64,000 nt of DNA from Ectopseudomonas chengduensis. Its GTDB lineage: Bacteria; Pseudomonadota; Gammaproteobacteria; Pseudomonadales; Pseudomonadaceae. Location: assembly GCF_015712065.1 (NCBI RefSeq), contig NZ_JACFYZ010000001.1, forward strand, positions 248,001-312,000. The letters run 5' to 3'. This document shows, one piece after another, positions 55,550 to 64,000 of this stretch (within the stretch, counting starts at the first letter, position 1; each line of letters opens with the position of its first letter). The notes below the pieces were generated by a model that saw only the letters and a list, made by a program, of their open reading frames with translations, did not search any database and had not been told where the DNA came from. The translations under genes and the position numbers were made by a program.

Positions 55550-58500
55550 GTGAACGCCCTGGCGCGTCTGTTTGCGGCGCTGCTGCGCTGGGGCCTGGGT
55601 CTTTGCGCCGCCGTGCTGGTGCTGGCCGCGCTGTACGTCAGCCTGGGCCGTGAGCTGGTGCCGCTGGTGGCTGAATATCGGCTCGAACTGGAAGATCGTG
55701 TCACGGCGCAGCTGGGTGTGCCGGTACGTATCGGTCGCCTCGAAGGTCGTTGGCAGGGCTTTGCCCCGGTGCTGGAGGCGCATGACGTGCGCCTGGGTAG
55801 CGAAGAGGACGGCCTGAGCCTGGAGCGCGTACGACTGGTGCCGGATGTGGGCGGCAGCCTGCTGGCACGCCAGCCGCGTATCGCTCACCTGCAGTTCGAC
55901 GGTCTGCAGCTGAATGTGCAGCAGAACGCCGACGGCGGTTGGCAGCTGCAAGGGTTGCCACAGCGCAGCGGTCCCGAGCTGAATGTCGAACAGCTGCTGG
56001 AGCAGTTGCAGATCGTGCACCGCATCAGTCTGCTCGACAGTCGCGTGGTGCTGCAGCCGCTCGATCAGGAGCCGCTGCTGCTCAGCTACGTCAACCTGAG
56101 CTTGCGCTATGGCCGCAACAGTCAGCGCCTCGACGGCCGCCTGCTGCTGCCTGATGGTCAGCCTGTGGCACTGCGACTGCGCACGCGCATGCAGCCCAAG
56201 ACCTGGCGTGAGGCACAGTCCGAGCTTTATCTGAGCCTGCCGCAGAGCGACTGGGCCACCTGGCTGCCGAAATCGCTGCTCGGTGACTGGCAGCTACAGC
56301 GCCTGCAGGCTGGCGGCGAGCTGTGGCTGGAGGGCCGTGGCCTGGCCTTGGACAAGGGCGCCTTGCGTCTGCACGCCCCCGAGCTGGCCGGCGGCCAGGC
56401 CAAGCATGAAGCAGTGACGCTCAAGGACCTGGCCTTCAACGCCTTCTTTACTCAAGACAAGCAGGGTGTGCGGGCGCAGATTGACTCCCTGGCCTTGACC
56501 CATGGTGAGCAGCGCATCGGCGAGCTACACCTGAACCTGAATCAGAAGGACGTAGGCGAGGCTGACGAGCGTTGGGCGCTAAGCGCCGATCGCCTCGACC
56601 TCGCTGCCTGGGCGCCGCTGGTGCAGGCGTTGGTGCCGATGCCCGATGCTGCGCGCGATGTCCTGGTCGCGCTGGCTCCGGTGGGCGCGGTCAACAACCT
56701 GCTGCTCGACTATTACCCGCAACGTGAAGGCGCCGAGCGCCTGCAGTTCGCCGCCAATCTGGACAAGGTGGGCGTTCAGGCCTACCACGGTGCGCCGGCT
56801 GCCGAGAACGTCAGTGGCAGTGCCTCGGGCAATATGTTCCAGGGCGAGCTGCGCCTGAACAGCGAAAATTTCGCCCTGCATCTGGATCAACTGTTCCCCA
56901 AGCCCTGGCGCTATCGCCATGCCCAGGCGCGCTTGAGCTGGGACTGGAGTGAAACCGGCCTGACCCTGTATAGCCCCTATATGCGCGTGGATGGCGAGGA
57001 AGGACAGGTCGCCGGTGACATGCTGATCCGCCTGCTGCGCGATCCCGAGGCCGAGGACTACATGGATCTGCGTGTCGGCATGCGCGACGGCGATGCGGCC
57101 TACACCGAGAAGTACCTGCCGAGTCGCGCGCCGGGTATGAGCGCCGAGCTCGATCATTGGCTGAAGACTGCCATTCGTGCTGGCCATGTCGAAGAAGGCT
57201 ACTTCCAGTATCAGGGCTCGCTGAACAAGGGCGCACCGTTGGGGGCACGCAGCCTCAGCCTGTTCTTCAAGGTCAAGGATGCCGAGCTGGCCTTCCAGCC
57301 CGGTTGGCCTTCGCTGCGCGAGGGCGTGGGTGAGGTGCTGATCGAGGATGATGCAGTGCGCGTGCGCCTGCAGAGCGGGCGCTTGCAGGAAAGCACGGTC
57401 AGTAATGTCGTGGCCAATATTCCGCTGTTGCACGACGGCAAGCCGCCGCGCCTGCAGCTCGATGGTGAGGTGCAGAGCAGCCTGAGTGATGCCATCAAGC
57501 TGTTGCAGGAGGCACCACTGGGAACAGCGGAAATCTTCGACGGCTGGCAGGGCGAAGGGCCTCTGGCCGGGCGCTTGCAGTTGGATATTCCGTTGCAGAA
57601 AGGACAGCCGCCCGGTGTGGTGGTGGACTTCGCCACCGAGGGCGCCAGCCTCAAGCTGGCCAATCCCGACCTGCAATTGAGCAAGGTACAGGGTGCGTTT
57701 CGCTTCGACAGCGCAGCCGGGCTCAGCGCGCCGGATGTTCGCGCCGAGGTCTTCGGGCGCCAGGTGCGCGGCAATATCCGCGCCGAGGGCGCACGCGGCC
57801 AGGCGCGTACGTTGTTCGATCTGCGTGGACAGGTCCAGGTCGATACCCTTAGCCAGTGGCTGGGCGGGCCGCAGAAGCTGCCAGCCAGCGGACTGCTGCC
57901 TTATCGCCTGCGCCTGACCCTGGATGGCGATGACAGCAAGCTGCGCGTCGATTCCAATCTGCGCGGTGTGGCGATCGATCTGCCGGCGCCCTTCGGCAAG
58001 ACGGCGCAGCAGGAGCGTGATACCGATTGGCGCATGACCCTTGCCGGGCGCGAGCGTCGTTATTGGGCGAATTATGGCGAGCTGGCCAGCCTGAGTCTGG
58101 CCGCGCCCCCGGGGGCGCTGGCAGATGGCCGCGGTGAACTGGTGCTTGGCGGCGGCGCGGCCGGCCTGCCGCCCGGCCAGGGGCTGCGAGTGCGTGGGCG
58201 TCTGGATGAGCTGGACCTGGAGGCCTGGAAGCAGCTGGGCAGCAATCATCCGGTCAAGGTGGATGCTGACAGCCAGCGTCTGCTGCGTAGTGCGCGGCTG
58301 GATATCGGGCGTTTCCGCGGCTTTGGTCAGGAGGTCGAGCAACTGACGCTTGGCCTGGAGCGAGAAGCTCAGGGCTGGGCCTTGCAGCTCGACAGTGAGC
58401 TGGCCGCGGGTCGTGTGTTGCTGGCTGATGCCGAGGGCGTGCCTATTCGCATCGATCTGCAGCACGTGCGGCTGCCGGCGCCGGATCCTGAGGCGGCCAA

Positions 58501-59371
58501 GACCAGCGATGCTCCTGATCCCCTGGCCGATATCGACCCTCGGCAGATGCCCGCGCTGGATATCGTCATCGCGCGCGTGCAGCGCGGTGACAAGGTGCTG
58601 GGCGCCTGGTCGCTCAAGGTGCGCCCGGAGGAACAGGGCGTGCGCTTCGAGGAGCTCGACCTCGACCTGCAGGGGCTGAAGATCGGCGGTAGCGCCGGTT
58701 GGCGTGGTACGCCGGGCAACACCAGCAGCTGGTACAAGGGACGTCTGCAGGGCAAGGATCTCAGCGATGTTCTCAAGGCTTGGGATTTCGCCCCCAGCGT
58801 CACCAGTGAAAGTTTCCGGGTGGACGCCGACGGCAATTGGCCCGGGTCCCCGGCCTGGTTCTCGCTCAAGCGCTTCTCCGGCAATCTCGACGCCTCGCTG
58901 CGCAAAGGTCAGTTCGTCGAAGTGCAGGGCTCGGCCCAGGCGCTGCGCGTGTTCGGCCTGCTCAACTTCAACTCCATTGGCCGCCGCCTGCGTCTGGACT
59001 TCTCCGATCTGCTGGGCAAGGGGCTGAGTTACGATCGGGTCAAGGGCAACCTGCAGGCGACCAATGGCTTGTTCGTGACGCATGAGCCGATCACCCTGAG
59101 TGGGCCTTCGAGCAACCTGGAGCTCAATGGCAATCTGGACATGCGCAACGAGCGCATCGACGCCAAGCTGCTGGTGACCCTGCCGGTGACCAACAACCTG
59201 CCGCTGGCGGCGCTGATCGTCGGCGCCCCGGCGATTGGTGGGGCGCTGTTCGTGGTGGACAAATTGCTCGGTGACAAGGTCGCCCGCTTTGCCAGTGTGC
59301 AGTACGACGTCAAGGGCCCGATGCAGGACCCGGAGATCAGCTTCGACAAGCCCTTCGAAAAACCGCAATGA
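55550..59371 (+). CDS. yhdP: YhdP family AsmA-like envelope protein
   Basis: A 1273-residue protein with an N-terminal membrane anchor (about 8-31) and a very long periplasmic beta-rich body of the DUF3971/AsmA type. It ends with the AsmA-like C-terminal domain (GLLNFNSIGRRLRLDFSDLLGKGLSYDRVKGNL ... DPEISFDKPFEKPQ). YhdP and its relatives are thought to carry phospholipid from the inner to the outer membrane. The start is a GTG at 55550, which fits the anchor and follows rng by 17 bases. The rng-yhdP pair is usual in gamma-proteobacteria. Confidence 0.93.
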   Translation: MNALARLFAALLRWGLGLCAAVLVLAALYVSLGRELVPLVAEYRLELEDRVTAQLGVPVRIGRLEGRWQGFAPVLEAHDVRLGSEEDGLSLERVRLVPDVGGSLLARQPRIAHLQFDGLQLNVQQNADGGWQLQGLPQRSGPELNVEQLLEQLQIVHRISLLDSRVVLQPLDQEPLLLSYVNLSLRYGRNSQRLDGRLLLPDGQPVALRLRTRMQPKTWREAQSELYLSLPQSDWATWLPKSLLGDWQLQRLQAGGELWLEGRGLALDKGALRLHAPELAGGQAKHEAVTLKDLAFNAFFTQDKQGVRAQIDSLALTHGEQRIGELHLNLNQKDVGEADERWALSADRLDLAAWAPLVQALVPMPDAARDVLVALAPVGAVNNLLLDYYPQREGAERLQFAANLDKVGVQAYHGAPAAENVSGSASGNMFQGELRLNSENFALHLDQLFPKPWRYRHAQARLSWDWSETGLTLYSPYMRVDGEEGQVAGDMLIRLLRDPEAEDYMDLRVGMRDGDAAYTEKYLPSRAPGMSAELDHWLKTAIRAGHVEEGYFQYQGSLNKGAPLGARSLSLFFKVKDAELAFQPGWPSLREGVGEVLIEDDAVRVRLQSGRLQESTVSNVVANIPLLHDGKPPRLQLDGEVQSSLSDAIKLLQEAPLGTAEIFDGWQGEGPLAGRLQLDIPLQKGQPPGVVVDFATEGASLKLANPDLQLSKVQGAFRFDSAAGLSAPDVRAEVFGRQVRGNIRAEGARGQARTLFDLRGQVQVDTLSQWLGGPQKLPASGLLPYRLRLTLDGDDSKLRVDSNLRGVAIDLPAPFGKTAQQERDTDWRMTLAGRERRYWANYGELASLSLAAPPGALADGRGELVLGGGAAGLPPGQGLRVRGRLDELDLEAWKQLGSNHPVKVDADSQRLLRSARLDIGRFRGFGQEVEQLTLGLEREAQGWALQLDSELAAGRVLLADAEGVPIRIDLQHVRLPAPDPEAAKTSDAPDPLADIDPRQMPALDIVIARVQRGDKVLGAWSLKVRPEEQGVRFEELDLDLQGLKIGGSAGWRGTPGNTSSWYKGRLQGKDLSDVLKAWDFAPSVTSESFRVDADGNWPGSPAWFSLKRFSGNLDASLRKGQFVEVQGSAQALRVFGLLNFNSIGRRLRLDFSDLLGKGLSYDRVKGNLQATNGLFVTHEPITLSGPSSNLELNGNLDMRNERIDAKLLVTLPVTNNLPLAALIVGAPAIGGALFVVDKLLGDKVARFASVQYDVKGPMQDPEISFDKPFEKPQ

Positions 59372-59393
59372 CGTGGTCTCTTGGCGTACGCTG

Positions 59394-59553
59394 TTAGAGC
59401 CTCTTCAAAGTTTCGCGAGCTAGAGCCATGCAAGGCAAAGACAGGCGAGGGCCGGTCGGAGTCGCGTCCGACTTTACGAGTTGTAAATGAGCAGTCCGAG
59501 CCTGTTTTTAACGTAGCAGGGCCGACGCGCAGCAGACTTTGAACAGGGTCTAA
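59394..59553. mobile_element. MITE-like element with 18-bp terminal inverted repeats
   Basis: A 160-bp stretch bounded by TTAGAGCCTCTTCAAAGT (59394-59411) and the inverted copy of TTAGACCCTGTTCAAAGT (59536-59553), 15 of 18 matching. There is no coding capacity. The interior is less GC-rich than the flanking genes. Clear target duplications were not seen beyond the terminal TTA/TAA. It separates yhdP from nit and ends 12 bases before the nit start, so it may supply or block that gene's promoter. Confidence 0.7.
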
Positions 59554-59565
59554 GACCGAGAACCG

Positions 59566-60426
59566 ATGAGTACCGCCATGAATCTCGCTGTAATCCAGAT
59601 GGTCAGCCAGGACGACGTGCAAACCAATCTGCGTCTGGCTCGCCGTATGCTGGAGCGTGCCGCACAGGGTGGTGCGCGCCTCGTCGTGCTGCCCGAGAAT
59701 TTCGCTGCCATGGGCCGCCGCGACCTGGCTGCCATCGGTCGCGCCGAGGCGTTGGGCGAGGGGCCGATCCTGCCCTGGTTGAAACGCGCTGCTCGTGACC
59801 TCAGTTTATGGATAGTGGCCGGCACCTTGCCGCTGCCTCCAGACGATGATGCTGACGGCAAACCGCACGCCTGCTCACTGCTGATCGACGATCAGGGCGA
59901 GCGTGTGGCCCGTTACGACAAGCTGCACCTGTTCGATGTCGACGTGGCCGACAACCGTGGCCGTTATCGCGAGTCCGATGATTTTGCCCATGGCCAACGC
60001 GTCGTGGTGGCCGATACACCGGTGGGGCGCCTGGGGCTGACGGTATGCTACGACCTGCGCTTCCCTGAGCTGTTCGGTGCGCTGCGCGAAGCCGGCGCCG
60101 AGCTGATCAGCGTGCCGGCGGCGTTCACTGCGGTGACCGGTGCCGCGCACTGGCAGGTCTTGACCCGTGCCCGCGCCATCGAAACCCAGTGCTATGTACT
60201 GGCGGCCGGGCAGGGCGGAGAGCACCCCGGTCAGCGTCTGACGTTCGGCCACTCGGCGATCATCGACCCCTGGGGTCAGGTGCTGGTCGAGCAGGATCAG
60301 GGGGAGGGGGCCTTGCTGGCTCCCCGTGATGCCGCCGAGCAGGCGAACATTCGCCAGCGCATGCCGGTGCAGCAGCACCGCCGATTCTTTTCATCGGACG
60401 TACCGCGTCCGATCGTTGTGGAGTGA
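59566..60426 (+). CDS. Carbon-nitrogen hydrolase, Nit1-like
   Basis: A 286-residue nitrilase-superfamily amidase. The Glu-Lys-Cys triad is visible: [19 protein letters not shown] and [13 protein letters not shown]. The [23 protein letters not shown] segment and length match the Nit1/NitA branch, which hydrolyses deaminated glutathione in characterised members. A start four codons later (ATGAAT) is also possible. It overlaps the region of the tldD start. The upstream MITE-like element leaves only 12 bp of native leader. Confidence 0.9.
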   Translation: MSTAMNLAVIQMVSQDDVQTNLRLARRMLERAAQGGARLVVLPENFAAMGRRDLAAIGRAEALGEGPILPWLKRAARDLSLWIVAGTLPLPPDDDADGKPHACSLLIDDQGERVARYDKLHLFDVDVADNRGRYRESDDFAHGQRVVVADTPVGRLGLTVCYDLRFPELFGALREAGAELISVPAAFTAVTGAAHWQVLTRARAIETQCYVLAAGQGGEHPGQRLTFGHSAIIDPWGQVLVEQDQGEGALLAPRDAAEQANIRQRMPVQQHRRFFSSDVPRPIVVE

Positions 60427-60428
60427 CC

Positions 60429-61871
60429 ATGAATACGATGTTGCAATCCGTCAGCGAGCACCTGCTTGCGCCCGGTAACCTGACGTTCGACAGCCTCAGC
60501 AGCGTACTGGGCGAAGTCGCAGGCCCAGGTATCGATGCCGCCGATCTGTACTTTCAAAGCCAGGTTTCGGAAACCTGGGTGCTGGAGGACGGCATCGTCA
60601 AGGAAGGCAGCTTCAATCTCGATCAGGGTGTCGGTGTGCGCGCCCAGTCGGGCGAGAAGACCGGTTTCGCTTACAGCAACGCCATCAGCCTCGATGCTCT
60701 GACGCAAGCTGCCCAGGCCGCGCGTTCGATCTCGCGCGCTGGCCAACAGGGCCGTGTGCAGGCTTTCGTCAGCCCGCAGGTGACCCAGTTGTATGCCGAA
60801 GGCAACCCACTGGACGTCATGGGCCGCGCCGAGAAGGTTGAATTGCTGCAGCGTATCGACCGTGCCACGCGTGCGCTCGACCCGCGCATCAAGCAGGTTA
60901 CCGTGAGCCTGGCCGGGGTCTGGGATCGCATTCTGGTGGCGGCCCACGACGGCAGCCTCAGCGCCGATATCCGCCCGCTGGTGCGCTTCAATGTCAGCGT
61001 CATCGTCGAACAGAACGGGCGCCGCGAGCGCGGTGGCCATGGCGGCGGCGGACGTACCGACTACCGCTATTTTCTCGATGAAGACCGCGCCATGGGCTAT
61101 GCCCGCGAGGCGTTGCGCCAGGCGCTGGTCAACCTCGAGGCCATCGCTGCACCCGCTGGCAGCATGCCGGTGGTGATGGGCGCCGGCTGGTCCGGCGTGC
61201 TGCTGCATGAAGCGGTCGGTCACGGCCTGGAAGGCGACTTCAACCGCAAAGGCAGTTCAGCCTACAGCGGCCAGGTCGGGCAGAAGGTCGCGTCCAGCCT
61301 GTGCACCATCGTCGACGACGGCACCCTGGCCGGGCGGCGTGGTTCGCTCAGCGTCGACGACGAAGGCACGCCGACCCAGTGCACCACGCTGATCGAGAAT
61401 GGCGTACTCAAGGGCTACATGCAGGACAAGCTAAATGCCCGCCTGATGGGTGTGGCCGCTACCGGCAACGGTCGTCGTGAATCCTATGCGCATCTGCCGA
61501 TGCCGCGCATGACCAACACCTACATGTTGGCCGGCGAGAGCGACCCGGAAGAAATCATCCGTTCGGTGAAGAAGGGCATCTACTGCGCCAATCTTGGCGG
61601 TGGCCAGGTGGACATCACCAGTGGCAAGTTCGTCTTTTCCACCAGTGAGGCCTACTTGATCGAGGATGGCAAGATCACTGCGCCGGTCAAGGGCGCCACC
61701 CTGATCGGCAATGGCCCGGAGGCCATGAGCCGGGTGTCCATGGTCGGCAATGATCTGGCGCTGGATAGCGGCGTCGGCACGTGCGGCAAAGACGGTCAGT
61801 CGGTGCCGGTGGGCGTCGGCCAGCCGACGCTGAAGATCGACGCGATCACCGTTGGCGGCACCGGTGCGTAA
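60429..61871 (+). CDS. tldD: Metalloprotease subunit TldD
   Basis: A 480-residue catalytic subunit of the TldD/TldE protease, which processes modified peptides such as microcin B17 and affects CcdA turnover. The zinc motif [11 protein letters not shown] is present, as is the N-terminal [24 protein letters not shown]. The ATG at 60429 has GGAG five bases upstream; a GTG two codons earlier is in frame. It begins two bases after the nit stop. Its partner gene pmbA (tldE) is 660 bp away beyond the convergent darP. Confidence 0.95.
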   Translation: MNTMLQSVSEHLLAPGNLTFDSLSSVLGEVAGPGIDAADLYFQSQVSETWVLEDGIVKEGSFNLDQGVGVRAQSGEKTGFAYSNAISLDALTQAAQAARSISRAGQQGRVQAFVSPQVTQLYAEGNPLDVMGRAEKVELLQRIDRATRALDPRIKQVTVSLAGVWDRILVAAHDGSLSADIRPLVRFNVSVIVEQNGRRERGGHGGGGRTDYRYFLDEDRAMGYAREALRQALVNLEAIAAPAGSMPVVMGAGWSGVLLHEAVGHGLEGDFNRKGSSAYSGQVGQKVASSLCTIVDDGTLAGRRGSLSVDDEGTPTQCTTLIENGVLKGYMQDKLNARLMGVAATGNGRRESYAHLPMPRMTNTYMLAGESDPEEIIRSVKKGIYCANLGGGQVDITSGKFVFSTSEAYLIEDGKITAPVKGATLIGNGPEAMSRVSMVGNDLALDSGVGTCGKDGQSVPVGVGQPTLKIDAITVGGTGA

Positions 61872-61883
61872 AGCGAAGCAGGT

Positions 61884-62402
61884 TCAGCGCAGGCCGCGGT
61901 GGATTTCGTCGAGCTCGCGGATGTACTTGAACACCTTGCGCGCGGCGGCTGGCGGTTTGTTGCGCGCGGCTTCGTGCTGAGCATGACGGACCAGGCCGCG
62001 CAGGTGCTGGACGTCAGCCTCGGGGTAGAGCTCGACGAAGCTTTCCAGCGCGCTGTCGCCTTCGGCGATCAGGCGGTCACGCCAGCGTTCGAGGGCATGG
62101 AAGCGTTCGTTGTACTCGCGGGTGGAGCTGTCCACCTGGTCGAGCATGGCGACGATCGCGTCGACATCCTGTTCGCGCATCAGCTTGCCGATGAACTGGA
62201 TGTGGCGTTTGCGCGCGGCATTGGCGGTATGTTTCGGCGCTTCGGCGAGCGCGCGGCGTAGGGCATCGGTCAGTGGCATCTTGGCCAGCAGATCCGCCTT
62301 GAGCGTGGTCAGTCGCTCGCCAAGATCCTGCAGGGCATGCAGTTCGCGTTTGACCTGGGATTTGCTCTTCTCCAGGGAGAAGTCGTCGTAGGAATCAGAC
62401 AT
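61884..62402 (-). CDS. darP: Ribosome biogenesis factor DarP (YjgA)
   Basis: A 172-residue highly charged, helical protein that joins late 50S assembly intermediates. Family segments are [36 protein letters not shown] and [16 protein letters not shown], ending [17 protein letters not shown]. The start at 62402 fixes the conserved [17 protein letters not shown]-terminus; the much longer open frame is antisense to pmbA. It is divergent from pmbA and convergent with tldD, an arrangement common in pseudomonads. Confidence 0.93.
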   Translation of the reverse strand: MSDSYDDFSLEKSKSQVKRELHALQDLGERLTTLKADLLAKMPLTDALRRALAEAPKHTANAARKRHIQFIGKLMREQDVDAIVAMLDQVDSSTREYNERFHALERWRDRLIAEGDSALESFVELYPEADVQHLRGLVRHAQHEAARNKPPAAARKVFKYIRELDEIHRGLR

Positions 62403-62531
62403 GGGGTGGGTCCAGAGGGAAACGCCGCCATGATAGCAGTAACCGTGACTGCCGGCCCGCGGGCGGGCAGTCGAGAGCAGGCCTTGGGTTTCGTACAAAG
62501 AGTGCCTGCGCCAAGAGAATCGGGAGTGGTT

Positions 62532-63878
62532 ATGAGTGAAGTAGAACGCATCGGGCCGCAGGCCTTGCCAGTGCTGCAAGAGCAGGTCGAGGCCATTCTC
62601 GCCGAAGCCAGGCGCCAGGGCGCCAGTGCCTGCGAGGTGGCGGTATCGGCTGGTCAGGGTCTGTCCACCACGGTGCGCCAGGGCGAAGTGGAGACCGTCG
62701 AATTCAATCGCGACCAGGGTTTCGGCATCACCCTGTATGTGGGCCAGCGCAAGGGCTCGGCCAGCACCTCGGCCACCGGTAGCGAGGCCATTCGCGAGAC
62801 CGTGGCGGCGGCCCTGGCGATTGCCAAACACACCAGCGAGGACGAGTGCGCCGGCCTGGCCGATGCCGCGCTGATGGCCCGCGAGCTGCCTGAACTCGAT
62901 CTCTATCACCCCTGGTCGATCACCCCGGAGCAGGCGGTGGAGCAGGCGCTGGCCTGCGAAGCCGCGGCTTTCGCCGCTGACACGCGGATCAAGAACGCCG
63001 ATGGCACCAGCCTCAATACCCACCAAGGCTGCCGCGTATACGGCAACAGCCACGGTTTCGTCGGTGGTTACGCCAGCACCCGCCATAGCCTGAGCTGCGT
63101 GATGATTGCCGAAGGTGAAGGGCAGATGCAGCGCGACTACTGGTATGACGTCAATCGTCAGGGTGAATTGCTGGCTGATGCCAAGGGGATCGGCCAGCGC
63201 GCCGCCGAGCGTGCGGTCAGCCGTCTGGGAGCACGCCCGGTACCGACCTGCGAAGTGCCGGTGCTGTTCGCTGCAGAGCTGGCCGGTGGGCTGTTCAGCC
63301 ACCTGCTGGCGGCGATTTCGGGTGGCAACCTGTATCGCCAGTCCTCCTTCCTCGAAGGTGCCCTCGGTCAGCGCTTGTTCCCCGAATGGCTGACCCTCGA
63401 CGAACGTCCGCACCTGCCGCGTGCGCTCGGCAGTGCCACCTTCGATGGTGACGGCCTGGCCACCTACGCCAAACCGTTCGTGGAAAAGGGCGAGCTGGTG
63501 TCCTACGTGCTCGGCACCTATTCCGGGCGCAAACTGGGCCTACCGAGCACCGCCAACTCCGGCGGTGTGCACAACCTGTTCGTCACCCATGGCGATGAAG
63601 ATCAGCAGGCGCTGATTCGTCGCATGGGCCGCGGTTTGCTGGTTACCGAGCTGATGGGGCAGGGCTTGAACCTGGTTACCGGTGACTATTCCCGTGGCGC
63701 GGCGGGCTTCTGGGTCGAGAACGGCGAGATCCAGTTCCCGGTGCAGGAGGTAACCATCGCCGGCAATCTGCGCGACATGTTCCGTCAGGTCGTTGCAGTC
63801 GGTCGTGACCTCGAGCGTCGCGGCAATATCTGCACCGGCTCGGTGCTGATCGAGAAGATGACCGTCGCCGGTAGCTGA
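62532..63878 (+). CDS. pmbA: Metalloprotease subunit PmbA/TldE
   Basis: A 448-residue non-catalytic partner of TldD. It lacks the HExxxH zinc motif, as expected for TldE. Family segments include [57 protein letters not shown] and [25 protein letters not shown] is placed eight bases before the ATG at 62532. The gene is complete and ends 122 bp before the window edge. Confidence 0.95.
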   Translation: MSEVERIGPQALPVLQEQVEAILAEARRQGASACEVAVSAGQGLSTTVRQGEVETVEFNRDQGFGITLYVGQRKGSASTSATGSEAIRETVAAALAIAKHTSEDECAGLADAALMARELPELDLYHPWSITPEQAVEQALACEAAAFAADTRIKNADGTSLNTHQGCRVYGNSHGFVGGYASTRHSLSCVMIAEGEGQMQRDYWYDVNRQGELLADAKGIGQRAAERAVSRLGARPVPTCEVPVLFAAELAGGLFSHLLAAISGGNLYRQSSFLEGALGQRLFPEWLTLDERPHLPRALGSATFDGDGLATYAKPFVEKGELVSYVLGTYSGRKLGLPSTANSGGVHNLFVTHGDEDQQALIRRMGRGLLVTELMGQGLNLVTGDYSRGAAGFWVENGEIQFPVQEVTIAGNLRDMFRQVVAVGRDLERRGNICTGSVLIEKMTVAGS

Positions 63879-63904
63879 GTGCTGCCATGCTCTGACAGTA
63901 AGTA

Positions 63905-63929
63905 ACGCGCGGCCTTGCGGGCCGCGCGT
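63905..63929 (+). terminator. Hairpin downstream of pmbA
   Basis: ACGCGCGGCC (63905-63914) and GGCCGCGCGT (63920-63929) form a perfect 10-bp stem with a 5-base loop, 27 bases after the pmbA stop. There is no T run, so termination efficiency is uncertain. Confidence 0.55.
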
Positions 63930-64000
63930 ATCCCGCAAGCTGCGGTCTGCCTCAGGCGAGGGCGGAGCAGTTTCTGTCTGAAAGTCCACATATTCTGTGT

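Noticed and set aside
56579..59368. 929-codon minus-strand frame opposite yhdP
   Set aside because: It is a complete antisense shadow of yhdP, with biased composition and no start signal.
63540..63989. 149-codon minus-strand frame at the right end
   Set aside because: About three quarters is antisense to pmbA and it crosses the downstream hairpin; no family was recognised.

Overview
This 64 kb window is chromosomal DNA of a Pseudomonas, most likely from the P. mendocina / P. oleovorans / P. alcaligenes side of the genus. The basis is high G+C, pseudomonad gene content (RoxSR, PsdR/MdpA and dipeptide permease, a NalD-like repressor beside a CopZ, a PA4780-type RIO kinase) and a right half (about 29.6-63.9 kb) that follows, as I remember it, the P. 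aeruginosa block from the dpp operon to pmbA. No rRNA, tRNA, CRISPR array, prophage or complete insertion sequence was recognised.

Layout. 0-7.1 kb: the end of an FMN alpha-hydroxy-acid dehydrogenase, a TonB-dependent siderophore receptor with a candidate Fur box, pxpA, a DUF2218 protein, a divergent NAD(P)-binding oxidoreductase/LysR pair, a RIO-type kinase and cueR. 7.2-12.1 kb: a compact, visibly more AT-rich orphan type VI secretion module on the minus strand: vgrG, a DUF4123 adaptor, a LysM/glycine-zipper putative membrane toxin, then two tandem paralogous small membrane proteins (putative immunity). It sits between cueR and copA. 12.2-20.4 kb: copper homeostasis (copA, a periplasmic protein, copZ, two CueR-type promoters), a NalD/TtgR-like repressor and a two-gene RND efflux operon. 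20.4-29.5 kb: Bcr/CflA exporter, zinc metallopeptidase, DUF411 and DUF4345 proteins, trmA, adenine permease, yajL, ada, and a receiver/HD-GYP-like protein that has lost its catalytic and phospho-acceptor residues.

29.6-41.0 kb: dipeptide utilisation. dppA and dppBCDF lie with psdR, mdpA and two further dppA paralogues; three related palindromes in the dppA and psdR/mdpA upstream regions are good PsdR operator candidates. 41-47 kb: SIMPL protein, RoxSR, an AEC transporter, a carboxymuconolactone decarboxylase-like protein, a Ca/Na antiporter and an RlpA-like lipoprotein whose signal peptide is partly encoded by a REP-type inverted repeat. 47-64 kb: housekeeping genes: gatCAB divergent from mreBCD-maf-rng-yhdP, a short MITE-like element, then nit-tldD, darP and pmbA.

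The strongest candidates for new biology are the vgrG effector/immunity module placed inside a copper locus, the doubly degenerate receiver/HD-GYP protein, the PsdR palindromes, the REP inside the lipoprotein gene and the possible ATT start of mreC. All family assignments come from reading the sequences; no database search was run.
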